Source: an uncultured Muribaculum sp.
GTDB lineage: Bacteria > Bacteroidota > Bacteroidia > Bacteroidales > Muribaculaceae
Reading direction: 5' to 3'
Assembly: GCA_910587665.1 (NCBI GenBank)
Contig: CAJUMZ010000036.1
Coordinates: 1-12,808, forward strand
DNA length: 12,808 nt
The notes beneath the pieces were generated by a model, which ran no database searches, was not told where the DNA came from, and saw nothing but the letters and a program-made list of their open reading frames with translations. Below, piece after piece: positions 8,365 through 12,808 of the stretch (its first letter is position 1; the number at the start of each line of letters is the position of its first letter). The position numbers and the translations under genes are program-made.

Positions 8365-8772
8365 TCAGTAAGTTACTCTTGGCTCAAGTGTGCCGGCCTC
8401 GTCTATCATTTTCTGTAGCTCGGCGGCTGAGGGCGAACGGCGGGTAAGGTGTTTTGCCTCGTTGACCTCTGCCATCTTGGCTGCAAGGTTTTCAGCGTTG
8501 CGGTGACGCATCTCCTTCACGGTGTCGACGCCGACTGCTTCAAGCAGTTCGGCAAATTGCGGGCCTACTCCGTTGATGCGGAACAGGTCGGCATGGTTGA
8601 CCCAGCGCAATATCAGTTTTTCGGAAATTCCGGTTGTCTCCGCAAGGTTTTTCCTCCCTTTGGCGGTGCCTCCGGTGTCAAGGAGGTCGTCTACAGTCTT
8701 GATACCTGCCGCTTTCAGTTTCTCTGCATAGGCGTCGCCTACACCCTCGATGTCAATGATGTTGTACTTCAT
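8365..8772 (-). CDS. Small helix-hairpin-helix protein, DUF4332-like
   Basis: This is a 135-residue protein. I chose the ATG at 8772, giving MKYNIIDIEGVGDAYAEKL; an earlier in-frame ATG at 8841 would add a poorly conserved-looking 23-residue tail and overlap the end of polA. Two helix-hairpin-helix-like units are visible: IDIEGVGDAYAEKLKAAGI (6-24) followed by TVDDLL, and FRINGVGPQFAELLEAVGV (64-82) followed by TVKEM. Both have the GVG hairpin and the 'AGIKTVDDLL' type of helix found in DUF4332 and other DNA-binding HhH folds. A Lys/Arg- and Glu-rich helical tail follows. There is no signal peptide or membrane segment, so the protein is cytoplasmic. It lies 55 bases downstream of polA on the same strand and is probably co-transcribed. 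Nucleic-acid binding is likely from the fold, but no specific function is known to me. Confidence 0.85.
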   Translation of the reverse strand: MKYNIIDIEGVGDAYAEKLKAAGIKTVDDLLDTGGTAKGRKNLAETTGISEKLILRWVNHADLFRINGVGPQFAELLEAVGVDTVKEMRHRNAENLAAKMAEVNEAKHLTRRSPSAAELQKMIDEAGTLEPRVTY

Positions 8773-8827
8773 GATTTTAGTAATTAGAGAGTTGATATTA
8801 ATTAAACAATTTACATTGTTGGCATGT

Positions 8828-11599
8828 TTAGTGTGCCTCAAGCCAGTTTGTACCTACTCCGGCCGACACGATCAGTGGCACGCGCCCCTTGTAGGCGTTC
8901 ATCATGTCGTCGGCCACGATCTTCTTTACCGCTTCCAGTTCAGATGGCACTACGTTGAATATCAGTTCGTCATGGACCTGCATTATCATCTTGGATCGCA
9001 GCCCGGCTTTTTTGAAATCGCGCGCCACATTGACCATGGCAAGCTTGATGATGTCGGCGGCCGAACCTTGTATGGGGGCGTTCACGGCATTGCGCTCTGC
9101 ATATCCGCGCACAACCGCGTTGCCCGAGTTTATGTCCGGGAGCATGCGCTTCCTGCCCATGATTGTCGACACATAGCCGTCGCGCTGCGCTTTCTCTATC
9201 GCCTCGCTGATATATTCTTTTATATGGGGATATGTGCGGAAATATCCGTCGATAAGGGCTTTTGCCTCTCCTCGCGGTATGCGCAGTCGTTGGGAGAGCC
9301 CGAATGCTGAAATACCGTAGATGATGCCGAAGTTGGCGGTCTTGGCGCGCCGGCGTTCCTCCTCGCTTACGTCGCCTATCGGCTTGTGGAATATTTTTGC
9401 GGCCGTAGCCTGGTGTATGTCGGCTTCGGAGAGAAAGGCGTCGATCATGTCCTTGTCGCCGCTCATGTCGGCTATCAGTCGAAGCTCTATCTGTGAGTAG
9501 TCGGCGCTCATGAACAGGTCGCCGCTGTCGGCTATGAATGCGCGGCGTATCTCCCTCCCTTCCTCCGTGCGGATCGGGATGTTCTGCAGGTTGGGGTTTG
9601 CCGATGAGATTCGGCCCGTTGCCGTGACGGTCTGGTTGTAGGTGGTGTGTATCTTGCCGGTTGCCGGGTTGATAAGCTGCGGCAGGGCGTCTACATAGGT
9701 TGTGAGCAGCTTGCGCATGCCGCGTATCTCGATGATGAGGTCGACAAGCGGGTGGGCGTCACGATATTTTTCAAGCACTTCCTCGGTAGTGGAATAGGCT
9801 CCGCGCTTTGTGCGCTTTGCCTTGGGATCGAGCTTCAGGCGCTCAAACAGCACTTCCCCTACCTGGGTCGGCGAACCTACATTGAACGGTCCTCCTGCAA
9901 GGTTGTAGGCGCGTTGCTCCATCTCCCGGAGCCGTGCCGTGAATTTCCGTGACAGTTCGGCAAGGGCGAGCACGTCAATCCTGACTCCTGTCCACTCCAT
10001 GTCGGCAAGTACCGGTATGAGCGGCAGTTCGATGTCGGTCATGAGGTGGGTAAGCCCGTTTTCGGCGATCAGTCCCGAAAGCTTGCCGTGGAGCTGCAAT
10101 GTTATGTCGGCGATCTCGCATGTCCTTATCATCTCCTCGCCGGCCGGGAGGGGCTCACCTTTTTTCTTCAGCTTTTCTCCTTCCTCATAGTCGAGGGTGT
10201 GATATTCGAGATAAGCCGCGGCAACGCGTGGCAGCGCATGATTCATTTCCGGCTCGATCAGATAGTGGGCTACGGAGGTATCGTAGTAAGCCGCGGTAAA
10301 TTCTATCCCTTCCCGTCGTAGCAGCAGTATCTCGCGCTTTACATCATGGCTTACCACCGTCGCCCCGGAAGTGAACAGCGGGGCAAGAAGGCTGATGCGC
10401 TCGCGGCGTTCGTCGGGCATGGCGGGTATCGTCACGTAGACGGCTTTTCCTTTTTCCGTAGACCATGCAAGCCCGTGCCATGCCGAGGTCATATCCTCTC
10501 CGCTTACGGAATAGGCGGAGACACTTATCTCCTTACATCCTCTCGCTTCGTTGACCGCCGCCTTTATCGCCGCGTCGTCGGTGAGTTCAATGTATTTGTG
10601 ATTTTCCTTGTCTAGGGTCAATACGTTGACGGCCGGAGCGGGTTCGGCAAAGTCGTCGAAGAGCGAGCCCATTGCCGGGACTGCGCTTGCCGCCGGGTCG
10701 GCTGCTTTTCGCTCGTCGTGGCTCTCATTGGCGGGCAACCTCCGGAGCAGCGTGCGGAATTCCAGCTCCGTATATATTGCCGACAGGGCGGCGGTGTCCA
10801 TGTCGCCGCGTTCAAGGGCGGCGATGTCGACGTCGACAGGCACGTCGGTGCGTATTGTGGCGAGAAATTTCGAAAAACGTATCTTGTCGGCGTTCTCAAC
10901 GATTTTTTTCTGTAGAGCGCCTTTTAAGTCGGCTGTATGGTCGAGGAGAGTTTCTATGTCGCCCCACTCGTTGATAAGCCTTATCGCCGTCTTTTCGCCT
11001 ACTCCGGGGCATCCCGGTATATTGTCTACCGAGTCGCCTTCAAGCGCAAGCAGGTCGATGACCTGCAGCGGGGAAGCGATGCCGTATTTTTTGCATATCT
11101 CCTTCGGCCCGCGCAATTCCGCTTCCGAACCGCGCACCGACGGCTTGTACATGAACACGCTGTCGGTCACGAGTTGACCGTAGTCCTTGTCGGGAGTCAT
11201 CATGTAGGTCACATATCCCGCTTCCTCGGCGCGGCGCGACAGGGTGCCTATCACGTCGTCGGCCTCATAGCCCTGCACCTCGATAATCGGGATGCCGTAT
11301 CCGCGTATTATATCCTTGATATACGGTATGGACCGGGATATGTCTTCCGGCTGCTTTTCGCGTTGTGCCTTGTACTCGGGGTAAGCCTCATGGCGGAACG
11401 TTGGTCCGTGGGGATCGAAGCACACCGCTATGTGGCTTGGCGACTCCTTTTTCAGCACTTCCTCAAGGGTGTTGACAAATCCGAATATGGCCGAGGTGTT
11501 AAACCCCTTCGAAGTGACGCGCGGGGCGCGGATGAGCGCGTAGTAGGCGCGGTATATCAATGCGTAGGCATCAAGCAGAAACAATTTTTTTTCAACCAT
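8828..11599 (-). CDS. polA: DNA polymerase I
   Basis: Pol I removes RNA primers and fills gaps during replication and repair. The 923-residue length matches the full three-domain form. Residues 1-290 are the 5' nuclease: LLDAYALIYRAYYAL (8-22), YPEYKAQREKQP (73-84), GYEADDVIG (110-118), TPDKDYGQL (135-143) and GDSVDNIPGCPGVGEKTA (188-205), with the acidic residues kept. An Ala/Pro-rich linker (about 291-326) contains MGSLFDDF. Residues about 330-510 form the 3'-5' exonuclease-like domain, but its catalytic residues look lost: against E. coli, D355/E357 align with Ser361/Tyr363, D424 with Glu423, and Y497/D501 with Arg492/Ile496. The polymerase domain (about 520-923) is intact: SADYSQIELR (698-707), KTANFGIIYG (753-762) and QVHDEL (874-879). 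The start at 11599 gives MVEKKLFLLD, the usual N-terminus. The gene diverges from the prenyl synthase gene and leads into the DUF4332-like gene. Confidence 0.98.
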   Translation of the reverse strand: MVEKKLFLLDAYALIYRAYYALIRAPRVTSKGFNTSAIFGFVNTLEEVLKKESPSHIAVCFDPHGPTFRHEAYPEYKAQREKQPEDISRSIPYIKDIIRGYGIPIIEVQGYEADDVIGTLSRRAEEAGYVTYMMTPDKDYGQLVTDSVFMYKPSVRGSEAELRGPKEICKKYGIASPLQVIDLLALEGDSVDNIPGCPGVGEKTAIRLINEWGDIETLLDHTADLKGALQKKIVENADKIRFSKFLATIRTDVPVDVDIAALERGDMDTAALSAIYTELEFRTLLRRLPANESHDERKAADPAASAVPAMGSLFDDFAEPAPAVNVLTLDKENHKYIELTDDAAIKAAVNEARGCKEISVSAYSVSGEDMTSAWHGLAWSTEKGKAVYVTIPAMPDERRERISLLAPLFTSGATVVSHDVKREILLLRREGIEFTAAYYDTSVAHYLIEPEMNHALPRVAAAYLEYHTLDYEEGEKLKKKGEPLPAGEEMIRTCEIADITLQLHGKLSGLIAENGLTHLMTDIELPLIPVLADMEWTGVRIDVLALAELSRKFTARLREMEQRAYNLAGGPFNVGSPTQVGEVLFERLKLDPKAKRTKRGAYSTTEEVLEKYRDAHPLVDLIIEIRGMRKLLTTYVDALPQLINPATGKIHTTYNQTVTATGRISSANPNLQNIPIRTEEGREIRRAFIADSGDLFMSADYSQIELRLIADMSGDKDMIDAFLSEADIHQATAAKIFHKPIGDVSEEERRRAKTANFGIIYGISAFGLSQRLRIPRGEAKALIDGYFRTYPHIKEYISEAIEKAQRDGYVSTIMGRKRMLPDINSGNAVVRGYAERNAVNAPIQGSAADIIKLAMVNVARDFKKAGLRSKMIMQVHDELIFNVVPSELEAVKKIVADDMMNAYKGRVPLIVSAGVGTNWLEAH

Positions 11600-11638
11600 G
11601 AATCTCTATTTTGGTTATTATAACAAGAAATTACACCA

Positions 11639-11646
11639 TAAATTTA
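11639..11646 (-). promoter_or_regulatory. polA: Possible -7 element for polA
   Basis: On the minus strand TAAATTTA matches TAnnTTTG at all positions but the last, 40 bases before the polA start. No convincing TTTG partner lies at the expected distance. The element is self-complementary and shares bases with the putative -33 element of the opposite gene. The call is weak. Confidence 0.25.
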
Positions 11647-11675
11647 GATATAAATTATAACTTTTACTAATTTTG
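11643..11675 (+). promoter_or_regulatory. Bacteroidota-type promoter of the polyprenyl synthase gene
   Basis: TAATTTTG at 11668-11675 is a perfect TAnnTTTG element. TTTA at 11643-11646, 21 bases upstream, is an acceptable -33 element. The start codon at 11693 lies 17 bases past the box, so the leader is very short, and no Shine-Dalgarno site is seen. Confidence 0.6.
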
Positions 11676-11692
11676 CACCACAAATTGCTGAC

Positions 11693-12667
11693 ATGACCAT
11701 ATTAGACGACATCCAGAAGACAATCTCACCCGAAATAAAGCAGCTTAACAAGTGTATGGCTGACACGCTCGCCACACCTAACGAAATGATGAATGAGATT
11801 GTCAACAACTATCTGAAAACCAAAGGCAAGCAGATACGCCCTATATTGGTCATATTGAGCGCGAGGCTCTTTGGAGGCGTGACTGACAAAACTATAGCCG
11901 CCGCCGCGTCAATCGAAATGCTCCACAATGCATCTTTGATCCACGATGATGTGGTCGATGACACTGATGTGAGGCGCAACCGCCCTACGATCAATGCCAT
12001 TTGGGACAACCATATCGCGGTGCTCGTGGGCGATTTCTTTGTGTCATCATCGCTCCGTCAGGCGATCGCGACCGGAGATCTGCGCGTCATCGACACCATT
12101 TCCAGGCTTGGCTGCACGCTTTCGCTCGGAGAGATCGACCAGATCGACAAGGCGCGCGGTCATGATCTTGACGAAGAGTCGTATCTCGGCATAATTGGCG
12201 ACAAGACTGCCTCGCTTTTTGTCGCCTGCGTGGAGATGGGCGGCTACTCGGTCAATGCTTCCGACGCCGACATCGAGCGCCTGGGGCGTTTTGCACGTCT
12301 CTTCGGACTCTGCTTCCAGATCAAGGATGATATATTTGACTATTTTGAGGATACCCGCATAGGAAAGCCTACGGGCAATGACCTCCGCGAGGGCAAGGTG
12401 ACCCTCCCGCTGCTATATGCGCTTTCACGCACCGATCTACCCGAGCACGACGAGATGCGGCGTCTTGCATGTGGCGACTCGCTCGATACAGGGCAGATCA
12501 ATACGCTTATCGATTTTGCCAAGCGCGCCGGTGGCATAGACTATGCCTACCGCCGCATGGAAGAGCTCAGGGAGGAGGCCGTGGAAATCATATCCGGATT
12601 CCCCGAGTCCGAGACGCGAACCACATTCATTGACCTGTTTGACTATGTCATCGCCCGCAAGGCGTGA
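11693..12667 (+). CDS. Polyprenyl diphosphate synthase, long-chain trans type (IspB/octaprenyl synthase-like)
   Basis: This enzyme extends farnesyl or geranyl diphosphate with isopentenyl diphosphate to make a long trans-polyprenyl diphosphate, used in Bacteroidota for the menaquinone tail. It is a cytoplasmic, all-helical protein of 324 residues, the usual family size. Visible motifs in order are GKQIRP (45-50, substrate phosphate binding), the first Asp-rich motif DDVVDDTD (85-92) with the following RRNRPT, GDKTASLF (169-176), and the second Asp-rich motif KDDIFDY (211-217) followed by GKPTGNDLREGKVTLPLL. The residue five places before the first Asp motif is Ala80. A small residue there is typical of long-chain enzymes; short-chain ones carry an aromatic. 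The exact length (C40, C50 or other) cannot be told. It has its own promoter and is followed by the tRNA-Asn promoter. No other isoprenoid gene is adjacent. Confidence 0.92.
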   Translation: MTILDDIQKTISPEIKQLNKCMADTLATPNEMMNEIVNNYLKTKGKQIRPILVILSARLFGGVTDKTIAAAASIEMLHNASLIHDDVVDDTDVRRNRPTINAIWDNHIAVLVGDFFVSSSLRQAIATGDLRVIDTISRLGCTLSLGEIDQIDKARGHDLDEESYLGIIGDKTASLFVACVEMGGYSVNASDADIERLGRFARLFGLCFQIKDDIFDYFEDTRIGKPTGNDLREGKVTLPLLYALSRTDLPEHDEMRRLACGDSLDTGQINTLIDFAKRAGGIDYAYRRMEELREEAVEIISGFPESETRTTFIDLFDYVIARKA

Positions 12668-12694
12668 ATTTTTACGAATATTTTTGACTTGAAA

Positions 12695-12726
12695 GTTGCA
12701 TATCTCAAAAAAACGCTGTAATTTTG
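12695..12726 (+). promoter_or_regulatory. Promoter of the tRNA-Asn gene
   Basis: GTTG (12695-12698), a 20-base spacer and TAATTTTG (12719-12726) match the Bacteroidota promoter pattern. The box ends 32 bases before the tRNA, which leaves a short 5' leader to be removed by RNase P. Confidence 0.65.
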
Positions 12727-12758
12727 CAACGCAATTTACGGAGAGCCGTAATTCAACT

Positions 12759-12808
12759 GCTTCAATAGCTCAGTCGGTTAGAGCATCTGACTGTTAATCA
12801 GAGGGTCG
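12759..12808 (+). tRNA. tRNA-Asn (anticodon GTT), 5' part, cut by window edge
   Basis: Acceptor strand GCTTCAA (12759-12765) is followed by TA. The D arm is GCTC-AGTCGGTTA-GAGC (12768-12784). The anticodon stem TCTGA/TCAGA encloses the loop CTGTTAA, with anticodon GTT at 12793-12795, which reads Asn codons. The sequence then enters the variable loop (GGGTCG) and stops at the window end. The T arm and the 3' acceptor strand are missing, so the exact 5' base is inferred from standard tRNA numbering. Confidence 0.93.

Noticed and set aside
8773..8841. Upstream ATG extending the HhH gene by 23 codons
   Set aside because: It would overlap the end of polA, and the added residues do not resemble the start of this family; the ATG at 8772 opens directly on the first HhH unit.
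1..12808. CRISPR array, insertion sequence, integrase, attachment site, or a complete defence or novel multi-gene system
   Set aside because: I saw no spaced repeats, transposase motifs or terminal inverted repeats. Apart from the Rhs-type gene, the genes are recognisable housekeeping or efflux functions or a small HhH protein. The window does not by itself show a new system.

Overview
The window looks like ordinary chromosome from a Bacteroidota species, most likely order Bacteroidales and plausibly close to Muribaculaceae. Four things point there. The promoters match the Bacteroidota pattern (TTTG-like element, about 20 bases, TAnnTTTG). Gene starts lack Shine-Dalgarno sites and sit behind A/T-rich leaders. 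The efflux proteins are of the Bacteroidales type. The truncated gene at the left edge opens with the head typical of large Bacteroidota Rhs/YD-repeat proteins. The family-level placement is inference.

Layout. (1) Positions 1-2218, minus strand: the first 739 codons of a large secreted Rhs/YD-repeat-type protein, with its 3' end beyond the left edge. (2) 2219-2416: divergent intergenic region holding the Rhs promoter and the leader of the efflux operon. (3) 2417-8157, plus strand: a compact three-gene RND efflux operon in the order outer-membrane channel, lipoprotein adaptor, inner-membrane pump, with gaps of 15 and 11 bases. A strong intrinsic terminator follows at 8183-8221. (4) 8158-8364: convergent intergenic region with that terminator and a second perfect hairpin. 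(5) 8365-11599, minus strand: DNA polymerase I (polA), then a small helix-hairpin-helix protein of DUF4332 type, probably co-transcribed. (6) 11600-11692: divergent promoter region. (7) 11693-12667, plus strand: a long-chain polyprenyl diphosphate synthase, probably making the quinone side chain. (8) 12668-12808: a clear promoter and the first 50 bases of tRNA-Asn(GTT), cut by the right edge.

The three efflux genes together encode a complete tripartite pump spanning both membranes. The polA-DUF4332 pair suggests a link to DNA handling, but that is inference. I see no mobile element, CRISPR array or complete defence system. The points most worth a second look are the apparent loss of all catalytic residues in the 3'-5' exonuclease domain of Pol I, the unseen C-terminal end of the Rhs-type protein, and the HhH protein next to polA.
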